Of a DNA stretch of 64,000 bases, positions 9,528 through 18,519 are shown piece after piece. Each line of letters opens with the position of its first letter. The stretch's first letter is position 1. Position numbers and translations under genes: made by a program. The stretch comes from Deinococcus sp. KNUC1210 (lineage in GTDB: Bacteria > Deinococcota > Deinococci > Deinococcales > Deinococcaceae): contig NZ_CP092196.1 of assembly GCF_022344005.1 (NCBI RefSeq), positions 434,001 to 498,000 of the forward strand, read 5' to 3'. The notes under the pieces are model-generated. The model did no database searches. It saw only the letters and a program-made list of their open reading frames with translations, and was not told the origin of the DNA.

Positions 9528-9755
9528 CTTGTTATCTGTAGAATGACTCACCCATTCGTCAGGAGCGTCATGGGGTGCTTTGAAGATGCTTATAATGCGT
9601 TCTGGAGAGCACATAGGGAAGTCCCTTAGCTGCACAAGCGACGAAGAGGCGTTCGAATCCTTGAGAGCCCAGATCGACTGGATCATGCAGGCCTGACACA
9701 GCTAGACATTCGTAGCTCAGAGATTCGACTCACCGCTCCTCTGGCCGAGTCTGGC

Positions 9756-10598
9756 TTAGCGAGCAACAAACGCCAGCAGGAGCTTGTTGAACTCCTCAGC
9801 ATGCGTGGCATTCAGGCCGTGCGGCGCGCCCTTCATCACGTGCAGCTCAGCGTTCGGCTGATACTGCGAAACACGCTGCCCGCTCGCCTCCAACGGCACG
9901 ATCCGATCACTATCCCCGTGGACGACCAACAATGGCACCGTTAGATTCGCAAGATCAGTACGGAAGTCTGTCATTCCGAAGGCCCGAACGCATTCCTGCG
10001 TAGCGACCGGCGATGCTTGGAAGTACAGGGAGGCTGTAAAATCTAGGAATTCATCCCCGAGTTTCTGCGCTGTGTCGCCCTGATCCCAGTTTAGGAAGTT
10101 CTTGGTGAACTGCGACAGAAACTGTGGGCGGTTCTCAGCCACCTGCTGTACCATGCCTTCCACGTCTGCCTGGGCCAGGCCACCGTCGGGATTGTCTGCC
10201 GTCTTGAGCAGGTACGGCGCGACCGAGGAGATCAGCGCGGCGCTGTGCAGGTGCTGTGTGCCGAATAGCCCGGCGTAGCGGCTCACTTCCCCGCCTCCCA
10301 TCGAGAAGCCGACGATGGTCACGTCGTTCAGTGCCAGCGTCTCGATCAACTCATGGAGATCGGCAGCGAACACGTCATAGGTGTAGCCGGTGGACGTCTT
10401 GCCCGACTGACCGAAGCCGCGCCGGTCATACGCGATGACCTGATAGCCGGCGTGACGCAGCGCGTCGATCTGTGGCTCCCACATGCGTCCGGAGAGCGGC
10501 CAACCATGAATCAGGATGACCGGGCGGCCCTCGCCGTAGCTCTCGTAATACAGCTCCGTCTGGGGTGCATAGGCGTGTTTCGTTTGAATGGTTGGCAT
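9756..10598 (-). CDS. Alpha/beta hydrolase (non-heme chloroperoxidase/perhydrolase type)
   Basis: A 280-residue cytoplasmic hydrolase. The oxyanion HGWPLSG is at residue 31, the nucleophile elbow GFSMGG places the catalytic Ser near 99, the acid lies in VVHGDSDRIVP and the His in GAPHGLNATH. This order and length match cofactor-free haloperoxidase-like esterases, whose natural substrates are usually unknown. It is the last gene of a TetR - ICL/PEPM - hydrolase run, 48 bases after the preceding stop; the ATG follows AGGAGGTT-type sequence on the minus strand. It is probably controlled by the TetR protein encoded at the head of the run. Confidence 0.85.
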   Translation of the reverse strand: MPTIQTKHAYAPQTELYYESYGEGRPVILIHGWPLSGRMWEPQIDALRHAGYQVIAYDRRGFGQSGKTSTGYTYDVFAADLHELIETLALNDVTIVGFSMGGGEVSRYAGLFGTQHLHSAALISSVAPYLLKTADNPDGGLAQADVEGMVQQVAENRPQFLSQFTKNFLNWDQGDTAQKLGDEFLDFTASLYFQASPVATQECVRAFGMTDFRTDLANLTVPLLVVHGDSDRIVPLEASGQRVSQYQPNAELHVMKGAPHGLNATHAEEFNKLLLAFVAR

Positions 10599-10646
10599 TC
10601 TGGGAACCTCCTTGGAGAGCGAAGGGCGATTGAACCGCTGTGGACG

Positions 10647-11435
10647 TTAGTTCAGCGGGCGGGTTGAGGCCGGAAGCGTGCCGCCGGCCAGCAACGCGGT
10701 CGCAGCGTCCTGCAGGGCCGTGAGGGCGACGCGCTGTGTGAACGGCCCGGTCGACACGCGGGCGACACCGAGGGCCTGCAGCTCATGGGCAGACAGACTG
10801 ACGCCCGGCACGCTGATGACGGTCAACTTCTGCGGACCGAACGCCTCGCTGACCTCCTGAATCTCTTCCCGGACCACCAGGCCGGGAACGAAAACGACGG
10901 GTGCACCGGCCTCTAAAAAGGCAAGGCCACGAGTGATGACTTCCTGAATGACCTGAGAGCGTGACTGCTCTGGGTTCGCCCGCACCGCAGCATCGGTTCG
11001 AGCGTTGAGGACAAAGTCCAGACCAGCGGTACGTCCCGCTTCCATCACTGCGTGGACTGCGGCAACCGCTTCCCCGAGTGGGCGCATGCCGTCTTCGAGG
11101 TTGCCGCCGACCACCCCGATGTCGATGGCGCGGCGGGCGGTGTCCCCTGGGTTACCGTAACCAGCTTCGAAATCCATCGACACCGGCAACGACACGGTTT
11201 GGACGATGCGGCGTACCATGTCGAGATGGAGTTCGAGGGGAATCTGTTCCCCGTCTGGGTAGCCGAAGGTTGAGGCAATGGAATGGCTGGCGGTGGCGAG
11301 TGCCTGGATGCCGGGGATGGCAGCAATGACCTGGGCGGAAACCACATCCCAGACGTTCGGAAGAATCAGAATCTCTGACTGCGTGTGAAGGGCGAGCAAC
11401 TGGCGGGCGCGTTCGGCAGGGGATATAGAAGTCAT
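10647..11435 (-). CDS. Isocitrate lyase/PEP mutase superfamily enzyme
   Basis: A 262-residue TIM-barrel enzyme. The pattern RQLLALHTQSEILILPNVWD at the start, VSMDFEAGYGNPGD in the middle and GGNLEDG match the PEP-mutase-like subgroup that splits or rearranges C-C or C-P bonds of 2-oxo acids, with Mg2+ held by the Asp/Glu residues in those motifs. The KKCGH loop of true isocitrate lyase is absent, so it is not a glyoxylate-cycle enzyme. Its start codon overlaps the TetR stop by one base (TGATG), so translation is coupled. Confidence 0.82.
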   Translation of the reverse strand: MTSISPAERARQLLALHTQSEILILPNVWDVVSAQVIAAIPGIQALATASHSIASTFGYPDGEQIPLELHLDMVRRIVQTVSLPVSMDFEAGYGNPGDTARRAIDIGVVGGNLEDGMRPLGEAVAAVHAVMEAGRTAGLDFVLNARTDAAVRANPEQSRSQVIQEVITRGLAFLEAGAPVVFVPGLVVREEIQEVSEAFGPQKLTVISVPGVSLSAHELQALGVARVSTGPFTQRVALTALQDAATALLAGGTLPASTRPLN

Positions 11436-12043
11436 CAGGCGTCTCTCCGATGGGGGTCAGGGATGGTGACAGCGGCGAGGGCGCGCTGTGTGATGTGTTC
11501 GAAGCGGTGTGGACTGCGGGTGGCACGGGCCATCAGCATGGCCCCTTCGATGGTGGCCAGAAAAGTTTGCGCGGTGTCAGCAGGGGAGTCAAAAAACTGG
11601 AGCTCACCCTGTCGTTGACCCTCGTCAAGGGTGTGAGTCAGCCAATGTTCGAGAACGGTGAAAAACGCCGTGAGTTCCTGCTGAATAGGAGAAGGTAAGA
11701 CGCAGTCCTCTGCCATCAACTGCGTACACAGGCAGATGCGGCCATCTGCCTGCACGACGCTTTGGTAGGCCGCAAGGTACTGATGCAGACGCTGGAGAGG
11801 GGAACGTTCTGTGCTGCTCAGTTGGATGAGCAGGGTCTCGATCTGAGTGCGGTACCGGTTGACCATGGCGACGCCCAAGTCGGTCTTGCTCGGGAAGTGA
11901 TGGTGGATACTCGCGTTTCGGATGCCAAGGGCCGTACTGATATCGCGATAGGCGACGGAAGAAAACCCACGTTGTTGGACAAGGTGTTGTGCGACATCCA
12001 GGATGCGATCACGGGTGGTGGGATGACCAGTCACGTCACCCAC
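11435..12043 (-). CDS. TetR/AcrR-family repressor
   Basis: A 202-residue regulator. The N-terminal helix-turn-helix is textbook (RDRILDVAQHLVQQRGFSSV, then DISTALGIRNASIHHHFPSK); the rest is a helical ligand domain. The frame opens with GTG at 12043 (or GTG at 12031). An 18-bp palindrome lies three bases upstream and is the obvious operator, so it probably represses itself and the two enzyme genes with which it overlaps. A TTGACA at 12066-12071 with TAGATA at 12044-12049 would give a start point at about 12037, leaving almost no leader for GTG 12031. Confidence 0.88.
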   Translation of the reverse strand: MGDVTGHPTTRDRILDVAQHLVQQRGFSSVAYRDISTALGIRNASIHHHFPSKTDLGVAMVNRYRTQIETLLIQLSSTERSPLQRLHQYLAAYQSVVQADGRICLCTQLMAEDCVLPSPIQQELTAFFTVLEHWLTHTLDEGQRQGELQFFDSPADTAQTFLATIEGAMLMARATRSPHRFEHITQRALAAVTIPDPHRRDA

Positions 12044-12046
12044 TAT

Positions 12047-12064
12047 CTACCTACATGTAGGTAG
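12047..12064. promoter_or_regulatory. TetR operator palindrome
   Basis: CTACCTACATGTAGGTAG is a perfect 18-bp palindrome between the -35-like TTGACA and the GTG start of the TetR gene, where a repressor would block the promoter. Confidence 0.75.
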
Positions 12065-12289
12065 GTGTCAAGGGGTCAACTCTTTCTGAGCTGTTGACAT
12101 ACCTCACATCCTGCAGTTTCACAACAGGCTGTCTGGAACGTGCTTCTGGCCCCAAGATGGGTGTGCGCCCAACAGAACAACGCGCTAGACGACTTGATTC
12201 TGACAGCCTGCCGTACTTTTCCCTCAAACAGCACTGAGCTTCCTTCATGGTGTTTCTTGACATGCCGCTGGATGATTCCGGTAGACCAC

Positions 12290-13200
12290 TGCCAGAACGG
12301 GCGACAGTCAAGGCGTCTGCAGCGATGAGCCGATGGTAGGACCATGCATCGTGGGACACCCAGCAACTGTGCCGGATGCTACGCGAGTACGCCTTGAACA
12401 CGTTGCAGCGCTTTGAGCAGCACCCTCAGCAGCGATCCCGCATCGAACGCCTAGTTGACCTGACCAGTTTGAAAAAAACGGGCACGTTCGCTGAGTTGAC
12501 GGACTGGGGACATCCCTACAACCGCGTGTACGCCGTGCATCTCGTCGTGCGCTCCATGTGTTATGGATCGCTCTGAGTGCCATGGGCCTTCCAAGTCTGG
12601 CAGGAGAAGGGGACTGCAACGCCGGCGCAACTGGCCTTGAAGCGCCTGCAAACTGTGCCGACCGCGCTCCTGAAGGCCAAGCGGATGGTGTCGTTGACAG
12701 CGCCGAATTTGATCCACAACGTCCAGACTCGTTGCCAGGACACCGTGGTCGGCGTGCGTTGCACTTTGGAAGATAGAGAATTGTTGAAGGATCCAAGACG
12801 TCCACACTCACGGCGAACTCGTGAAGCCCCGTGGGCTTCACCGGAGTAGGTGCATATCGTGGGTGTGGCTGTACCCCAACGCGGTACAGGAACAATGGGT
12901 TGTGATGTCGAACCTCGACTTAGGCGGCACATCTCTCGCTAGGGTGGGCAAAGGGCGATGACGTATTGAAGCGTTCTTCAAGACCATCAAGGGCCGCTTC
13001 GGGCTGGAGCACTTTGCGGAGCACAGGAACCAAGATGTAGTGCGCTAGTGGTGCCTGTCTGCACTGGCCTTCCTGCTCTGCCACCAGCAAAACCTGGCTG
13101 CCAGGCACCTGGCAGGATTGAGGCGATCTGGCGAGAGCCATGCGGCTCTCGTCGGTGCCAGAAATCCGTCGTCAGGCACTTGAACTTGATCTAAAGGCCC
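12290..13200 (+). pseudogene. Decayed IS4-family transposase
   Basis: Pieces of one transposase lie in order but in different frames with stops between: LVDLTSLKKTGTFAELTDW (about 12450), PWAFQVWQEKGTATPAQLAL (about 12590), and RIEAFFKTIKGRFGLEHF (about 12975), the last being the Y-R-x-R-x-E-x-x-F-K signature region of IS4 enzymes. At least three frameshifts or stops separate them. No ends can be fixed with confidence. Bases 12065-12289 hold no supported gene. Confidence 0.7.
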
Positions 13201-13254
13201 TTGATACCTTCCAGCACGCCCTTCTCGTGCTGTAAATCTAAAATGCAAGAGATG

Positions 13255-14247
13255 AGTTAAGGCAACACAACCCGGCCAGTTCATCTAGGCCGCTTCCAGA
13301 AGAACGGAAAGGACGGCATCCATATTACCCGCTCGCCTGCAGGGGGAAAACCCAGAGGTGCCCGCTTGGCTGTTCTGAGACGGGCTCGCCTCGAACAACC
13401 ACCAAGCTACAGCCATCCGGACTCCAGGCCGGAAAACTGTGCGGCTCGCCTGTCGTGACCTGCTGACGGTTCGTGCCATCCACCCTCATTACCCAGACTT
13501 GGGAGGTTCCAGAATGGGTACACGAGAATGCCACCCATTGCCCATCCGGGGACGGGAACGGGGTGACATAGGCGGTGCCCTCATCTTCAGGACTGAGACA
13601 GACCCGCTGTGCTCCAAGCGCTGTAGGCTGGAGGTAGATCAGGTTCTTCTCGTCTTCCTGAGCGTGATACACAAACGACCTGGCATCTGGGAGCTGCCAG
13701 GGCTGATCCTGCACGCCCGGCGCATTCGTGAGCTGGCGCGTGTTTCCATCAGCGTCGCGCTGATACACATGAAACGTCTGCTCTTTCATCTGTTGAAAAT
13801 ACAGCAGCATCTGCAGGTCGGTGGTGGCAACACTCGGACCATGACAGGCCTGGGAAGACTCTACCAGCAGCGTGATGGTTCCGTCCGGCAGGTTGCAGCG
13901 CCAGAGAGCCGGTCGTCCGCTCCGATCACTGACGAAGGCGAAGTCGTTCAGATCGAAGAAAGCTGGACGCCCGGTGGCATTAGTGCCTGACAGGTTGCAG
14001 AGCGTCAGCTCGGTCAGCCCCGTACCGTTCGCCAACACTTGATACAGACTCCGCGTTCCCGCTAACAGGCGCTCGAAGACCACCGCCGAACTGTCCGGCG
14101 TCCAGTTCGGGCGCACATCCACGCCCGGTCCGGAGGTCAGTTGGACAGCGGGGCCAAAGGTGAACGAAGACATGGATCAAGCTTAGCGTCAAGGGCTGCT
14201 GCAGGGTTGGGTGCCTTTCATCAAGCCCCGGTTGTGTTGCCTTAACT
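13255..14247. repeat. 18-bp inverted repeats framing the beta-propeller gene
   Basis: AGTTAAGGCAACACAACC at 13255-13272 recurs exactly, inverted, at 14230-14247. The pair encloses about 960 bp that contains only the gene at 13325-14173. No transposase is present inside. Such spacing and perfection are typical of the ends of a small mobile cassette, but target-site duplication is not obvious. Confidence 0.6.
13325..14173 (-). CDS. TolB-like beta-propeller (PD40/WD40-like) protein
   Basis: A 282-residue protein made of repeated blades: NWTPDSSAVVFER, AFVSDRSGRPALWR, PDARSFVYHAQEDE, PSPDGQWVAFSC and WSPDGCSLVVVRG are recurring PD40-type units. These propellers bind proteins or peptides and often sit beside TolB or peptidase domains; here the propeller is alone and has no signal peptide, so it is probably cytoplasmic. 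It lies between perfect inverted repeats. Its job cannot be told from the sequence. Confidence 0.75.
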   Translation of the reverse strand: MSSFTFGPAVQLTSGPGVDVRPNWTPDSSAVVFERLLAGTRSLYQVLANGTGLTELTLCNLSGTNATGRPAFFDLNDFAFVSDRSGRPALWRCNLPDGTITLLVESSQACHGPSVATTDLQMLLYFQQMKEQTFHVYQRDADGNTRQLTNAPGVQDQPWQLPDARSFVYHAQEDEKNLIYLQPTALGAQRVCLSPEDEGTAYVTPFPSPDGQWVAFSCTHSGTSQVWVMRVDGTNRQQVTTGEPHSFPAWSPDGCSLVVVRGEPVSEQPSGHLWVFPLQASG

Positions 14248-14267
14248 TGCCCCACGGCAGATGGAGG

Positions 14268-14300
14268 GCAGGGTGGCCTCTGAATCTCAGGCCACCCTGC
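14268..14300. terminator. Hairpin, possible bidirectional terminator
   Basis: A perfect 12-bp stem (14268-14279 with 14289-14300), GC-rich, with a 9-base loop. It lies upstream of the propeller gene and just outside the right inverted repeat, without a clear T run. Confidence 0.45.
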
Positions 14301-14375
14301 CGCGACAGTTCACTACGTCTGGAACGCTCGTTGCTGATTGCTTCTTCTCAGCGCGGCACAAACACTGGTACAGGA

Positions 14376-14582
14376 ATGACGATAGAGATTGGGAATGCGG
14401 ACATGCAAACCCAAGAACTCTTGAGTGCGTTTTCTTCGTCTGAACCTCTGCTGACTGCGCTCTTGTCGCCGTGTGGATCCATGTTCCTGCTCGATGATGT
14501 TGTTCCAGCGTGCCGTAAAGATGACGTGCTGATGATCGACGGCAGTCTAGACTCTGGAGCTGATCCGTGTGATCACCACTAG
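14376..14582 (+). CDS. Short hypothetical reading frame
   Basis: Sixty-eight codons (MTIEIGNADMQTQELLSAFS start) after CAGGA. The stop TAG overlaps the left TA target of the IS630 element, and the same stop would exist without the insertion. Nothing is recognised; it may be a fragment of an older gene. Confidence 0.25.
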   Translation: MTIEIGNADMQTQELLSAFSSSEPLLTALLSPCGSMFLLDDVVPACRKDDVLMIDGSLDSGADPCDHH

Positions 14583-15762
14583 TGGTCTGATTCAGAAGAA
14601 CGTTGGGATGAGCGGGCGTAGCATGAGGGCGGAGGTGGCAGATGCATCGCGGCCGTCAATCTCCCGTTCCCATCTTGAGCGACGACGAGCGCCGAGTCTT
14701 GAACGATTTGGTCCGACGTCGCCAAACCCCGAGGGGTTTGGCGACCCGTGCGAAGGTGATTCTGCTAAGCGCAGATCATCCGGAGTGGACGCTCGCGGAG
14801 ATTAGTGCGCACGTCGGCCTGTGTGACGACACGGTCGGCACCTGGCGCAAACGCTTCGTGGCCCAGCGGTTGGAGGGATTGAGGGATGCGCCTAAATCGG
14901 GTGCGCCACGAACGATCCAGGACGAGGCCGTCAAGCGGGTCGTGCGTCTCACGCTGGACACCTTGCCAGAGGGCGAGACCCAGTGGAGTACGCGTGGCAT
15001 GGCCCAGGTCAGTGGGATGACGCAAAGTGCGGTGCATCGCATCTGGCGGGTGTTCGGACTGAGACCCCATCTGGTGTCGTCGTTCACGCTCTCAAAGGAT
15101 CCGCTGCTGATCGAAAAAGTACGGGACATTGTTGGGTTGTACCTTGCCCCACCAGACCGTGCGCTGGTGCTATGTATCGATGAGAAGCCACAGATTCAAG
15201 CCCTCGAGCGCGGCAGCGCGACGTTTCCGATGCTGCCTGGGCAGCCGGAGGCAACGGGACCCACGTATATCCGTCATGGCACCACGACCCTGATCGCGGC
15301 ATTGAATGCGAAGGTCGGAAGCGTGATTGGGCAGTGTTACCCGCAGCATCGGGCTGAAGAGTTCCGAGCGTTCCTTGATGTAGTGCATGCTCAAGTCCCA
15401 CAGGGACTTGAGGTTCATATCATCCTGGACAATTACATTACCCACAAGACCAAAACCATCCAGAACTGGTTGCTGGCCCATCCGAACGTGCATTTCCATT
15501 TCACGCCAACCAGCAGCTCTTGGCTCAATCTGGTCGAGTCGTGGTTTTCCCTGCTGAGCCGCAAGCGTCTTCAGCGGGGCAATTTCACCTCGAAAGATGA
15601 GCTAGAGCAGGCCATCGAGGCCTTCATTTCCCGGACGAACGACGCGCCAAAGCCATTCGTTTGGACACGCTCTGCCGACGACATTCTGGCGAATATCAAG
15701 CGCTTCTGTGAGCGTCATCTCCCCCTAGACAATTCCCAGGGTTCTTCCGAATCAGACCACTA
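14580..15762 (+). mobile_element. IS630-family insertion sequence, apparently intact
   Basis: TA dinucleotides at 14580-14581 and 15761-15762 flank 20-bp terminal inverted repeats (GTGGTCTGATTC core) with one mismatch. TA duplication is diagnostic of IS630/Tc1 elements. The element has one uninterrupted transposase gene and looks potentially active. Confidence 0.9.
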
Positions 15763-15763
15763 G
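14642..15763 (+). CDS. IS630-family transposase
   Basis: A 373-residue enzyme that cuts and pastes the element at TA sites. An N-terminal helix-turn-helix (WTLAEISAHVGLCDDTVGTW) is followed by the DDE catalytic core: LCIDEKPQIQ (first Asp), IILDNYITHK (second Asp) and WLNLVESWFS (Glu). The stop TAG at 15761-15763 is formed partly by the duplicated TA, so the last codon is set by the target site. No frameshift is seen. Confidence 0.93.
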   Translation: MHRGRQSPVPILSDDERRVLNDLVRRRQTPRGLATRAKVILLSADHPEWTLAEISAHVGLCDDTVGTWRKRFVAQRLEGLRDAPKSGAPRTIQDEAVKRVVRLTLDTLPEGETQWSTRGMAQVSGMTQSAVHRIWRVFGLRPHLVSSFTLSKDPLLIEKVRDIVGLYLAPPDRALVLCIDEKPQIQALERGSATFPMLPGQPEATGPTYIRHGTTTLIAALNAKVGSVIGQCYPQHRAEEFRAFLDVVHAQVPQGLEVHIILDNYITHKTKTIQNWLLAHPNVHFHFTPTSSSWLNLVESWFSLLSRKRLQRGNFTSKDELEQAIEAFISRTNDAPKPFVWTRSADDILANIKRFCERHLPLDNSQGSSESDH

Positions 15764-15828
15764 ACGCGTCACGCGGTGACGTTGCTGACTGCCCTGGTTG
15801 CTCCTGACTCGTCATGGATCTTCCTCGG

Positions 15829-16418
15829 TTAGCCCTGGAGTTCTTTGAGGATTCTTGCGGTGAGTTCGACGTGTTCGGTGAATTGGTTGAGCGCCAGCGT
15901 GGCCAGATGACGGCCCTGCTGTTCGGCGAAGGTCGGCTCGTTCGGCGTGGTGTTCCTCAGGTACGCCGTGGCCAGACCCTGCAGGAAAACATGATTGTCA
16001 TGCTGCGCGGTGATGTAGACGACATCGAAGTCGTGTCCTGGGGGGTGTCCCGAATGGTAGCGAGCGTGGCTTTGGCCTTGGCATCCATCGGCGACATCGG
16101 GGTCTTAAGTTCCTTCAAGACGGTCGTGACGGCGATAGCCTCACGCAGCTCGAAGCCAGCAAATTCCTTGGCGTCGGCCTGCATCGCCTTTTGCACCGCG
16201 ATCTGACTGGTCAGAAGCGAGAGGGTGGCCGGGCCGATCACGCCCATCCGGAAGTCTTTCTCCGTCATCCCCATCTTCATCGGGGCACCCGCACCTCCCG
16301 CGTTCGCGGCGCCGCTCAGGCCCAGCAGCCCCACCCCCATGCCTGCCGCTGTCAACCTGGTCAGGAAGGCTCGGCGCTCATTCGTCTCAGCACTTGTCTT
16401 CGCTTCAAGTTCGTTCAT
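15829..16418 (-). pseudogene. DUF4142 secreted protein, frameshifted in a C run
   Basis: Reconstructed length 196 residues. The N-terminus carries a twin-arginine-like signal (ERRAFLTRLTAAG, then a hydrophobic run ending SGAANA), and the mature part is a ferritin-like four-helix DUF4142 domain. The frame breaks in the run of six C (minus strand) at 16040-16045; with seven C it continues as DFDVVYITAQHDNHVFLQG to a TAA at 15829. ATG 16418 follows AGGAGA. DUF4142 proteins are exported and of unknown function. Either the C run is undercalled or the gene is recently broken. Confidence 0.8.
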
Positions 16419-16659
16419 GCTGTCTTCTCCTTGGTCATCTGGTGTCGTCACAGGTGATGAGAAACGGTCGGTCAGACAAATCAGTGAAAGGGGAATCCGC
16501 GTGCAGCGCTCTTCTCCCTCAGTTGGGCTGAAGAGTCACGGTCATTCAGCCGTTGCTGGACAAGGACCTGAACGCTTCCGGTGCTCGTTCCAGCGGTCAC
16601 TGGTGAGAAATCAGGATCAACAGCGTGGCGTGCTCAGCGGTGACATACAACTGTCCAGG

Positions 16660-17547
16660 TTAGCGAACCGTCCTGGCCCAGTCGATGATGGCGGCGTTTG
16701 CCGCGCTGGCCTTCTCGTAAATGGCGGCGTGGGCCGCTCCAGGGATGATCACCAGCTTGGAGTCGGCGATGTTCTGCTGCAGCTTCATGCTGAATTCGGG
16801 CGGATACACCGTGTCTTCCTGTCCCTCCAGAATCAGGGTCGGCACCCGGATGGTTTTCAAGGTCGGGAGAGAGTCCGGGCGGTTGGCCAGCACCATCGCG
16901 CCTGCCACGTCACCCGCGACGCTCGCTTGGCTCACGATGGCCGTCAGGGCCTTGGCGTCGCCCGGTCTGTTCATCCGGGTCTGACCGGTCAGCATGTCCT
17001 TGAGCAACTCCGGGGCGAGTGACTGCGGGCCGTACATCGTGGCCTTCTGCGCCATGCCCTTCCAGATATGCTGTTCGACGATGCCGGCTGTGTTGGCGAG
17101 GGTGTCAATCAGGATCATACCGGAGAAGCGTTCGGGCGCTTCGCGGTACATCTCGAAGACGATCGGGCCGCCCATGCTCATCCCGCCGATGATCGCCTTG
17201 GGCACTTGCAGCTTGTCCATGACTGCGAGGGCGTCTTTGGCGTAGGTCTGCAGGTCGCCGGGTGCGTCAGCGGGCGCGGTGCTCATCCCATAGCCTCGAT
17301 GGTCGATGGTGATCACCCGGTACCCGGCGTTGGCGAGGACGTCACGGTTGCGGGCGAACAGTTCTCCAGAGAGCGGATAGCCGTGCAGCAGCAGCATGGG
17401 GGTACCGTTGCCGACGGAGACATAGTGAATCTGGGCGCCGTTGATATCCAGCATCCCTTCCTGCCGACCGGGACTGCTGCCTGCGGAAGCGGCCGTGGAG
17501 AGAAGGGCGAGTGACAGCATCACAACTTGTTTTTGCAGGGTGGGCAT
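16660..17547 (-). CDS. Secreted alpha/beta hydrolase
   Basis: A 295-residue hydrolase. Residues 1-22 form a signal peptide (LQKQVVMLSLALLSTAASAG). The oxyanion motif is LLHGYPLSG, the nucleophile elbow GGMSMGG, the acid lies in ILEGQEDTVYP and the His in PGAAHAAIYE. It resembles epoxide hydrolase/haloalkane dehalogenase-type esterases. ATG 17547 has GGAGGAA upstream; longer starts up to 17658 are unlikely. It is divergent from a TetR gene, which probably regulates it through the 126-base gap. Confidence 0.82.
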   Translation of the reverse strand: MPTLQKQVVMLSLALLSTAASAGSSPGRQEGMLDINGAQIHYVSVGNGTPMLLLHGYPLSGELFARNRDVLANAGYRVITIDHRGYGMSTAPADAPGDLQTYAKDALAVMDKLQVPKAIIGGMSMGGPIVFEMYREAPERFSGMILIDTLANTAGIVEQHIWKGMAQKATMYGPQSLAPELLKDMLTGQTRMNRPGDAKALTAIVSQASVAGDVAGAMVLANRPDSLPTLKTIRVPTLILEGQEDTVYPPEFSMKLQQNIADSKLVIIPGAAHAAIYEKASAANAAIIDWARTVR

Positions 17548-17592
17548 CTTGGGTTCCTCCGTGAGGATACGAGAGTAAAAATGGGTTTCAGC

Positions 17593-17618
17593 GGCTTGGT
17601 TAGATTTCCAACTAAGCC
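17593..17618. promoter_or_regulatory. Imperfect dyad in the TetR/hydrolase gap
   Basis: GGCTTGGTT (17593-17601) and AACTAAGCC (17610-17618) form an inverted repeat with one mismatch. Its place between the divergent starts suggests a TetR operator. Confidence 0.45.
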
Positions 17619-17673
17619 TAACCGCGAGAGCCATCACCAACATCCGGTCACGCTTCATGTCATCTTGTGACCC

Positions 17674-18243
17674 GTGGAACGGGGTCAGAGGGCATCGACG
17701 AAACGAGACGAGATCGTGGCGGCGGCGTTAGGGCTCTACCGTACCTTCGGTGTCGGTGGCACCACACTCAAAGACGTCTCCGACGCGTCACGAGTTCCAC
17801 TCGGCAACTTGTATTACTACTTCAAGACCCGCAGTCGACTGGTGCTGGCTGTCCTGGACAAATGCGAACATGAATTGCAGACTCTGTTGAAGCGGCTTTC
17901 GGTGCTGAGTCCTGCCGCGTGGCTGGCCGCTTACTTCGAGTGGCTCCTTGCCGATCCGGCGACGGCTGCCCGTTTCGGCTGTCCCTTTGGCGCCCTGGCC
18001 CTGGAGTTGCGCGCCTTGAGTGATCCGGCTGCGGAACGGGCTGCCGAAATCGTGGAGACCTACTTCAGGGCTGTGAGCGCTCAGATCAGTGCGCTCGGCC
18101 TCGCCCCAGCCTTCGCTGACGATCTGTTTACTGCTGTTCAGGGCAGTTACGCGGTCGCGCGGGTTAGAGGCGACGCAGCGTTCTTCCAGGCCAGCATTCA
18201 GCGCCTGCGTGACCGTACCCTGCACGCCATCGGAGCGACCTGA
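17674..18243 (+). CDS. TetR/AcrR-family regulator
   Basis: A 189-residue repressor beginning with GTG at 17674. The DNA-binding domain is clear (RDEIVAAALGLYRTFGVGGT, then SRVPLGNLYYYFKTRS). The C-terminal part matches TetR proteins with a LmrA/YxaF-like ligand domain. It faces away from the alpha/beta hydrolase gene and likely controls it. Confidence 0.85.
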   Translation: MERGQRASTKRDEIVAAALGLYRTFGVGGTTLKDVSDASRVPLGNLYYYFKTRSRLVLAVLDKCEHELQTLLKRLSVLSPAAWLAAYFEWLLADPATAARFGCPFGALALELRALSDPAAERAAEIVETYFRAVSAQISALGLAPAFADDLFTAVQGSYAVARVRGDAAFFQASIQRLRDRTLHAIGAT

Positions 18244-18354
18244 GAAAGCTGGGCGTCTACCGAGGAAGGAGGGTCGCCTGGCGTGCAGTGACATTGACGC
18301 AGCCCTATCAAACGGTGAAGCTCTGCGAACACCGGTGACAGGTGGATGCAGATC

Positions 18355-18519
18355 TCAAGAGCGCCTCCTGGTGCTGAATTGCGTTTGCAGCCGATCCAAC
18401 TGAAACGCTGCCACCTGCACCTGCACCGCCCACTGTGGCTCCCGCGCCGCACGGCGTTGGAGTCGATGCAGGCACCCATGCTGCCAGAGAATCTGCACCA
18501 TCAAGACCACCCGCCTCAT
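18355..18519 (-). CDS. Small basic protein coupled to the upstream gene
   Basis: Fifty-four residues, rich in Arg and Gln (VQILWQHGCLHRLQRRAARE). Its ATG overlaps the stop of the gene at 18516-19200 in an ATGA tetranucleotide, which implies coupled translation and is the main support for its reality. Function unknown. Confidence 0.4.
   Translation of the reverse strand: MRRVVLMVQILWQHGCLHRLQRRAAREPQWAVQVQVAAFQLDRLQTQFSTRRRS

Noticed and set aside
9420..9686. 88-codon minus-strand frame
   Set aside because: It runs through the terminator hairpin and has no ribosome site or similarity.
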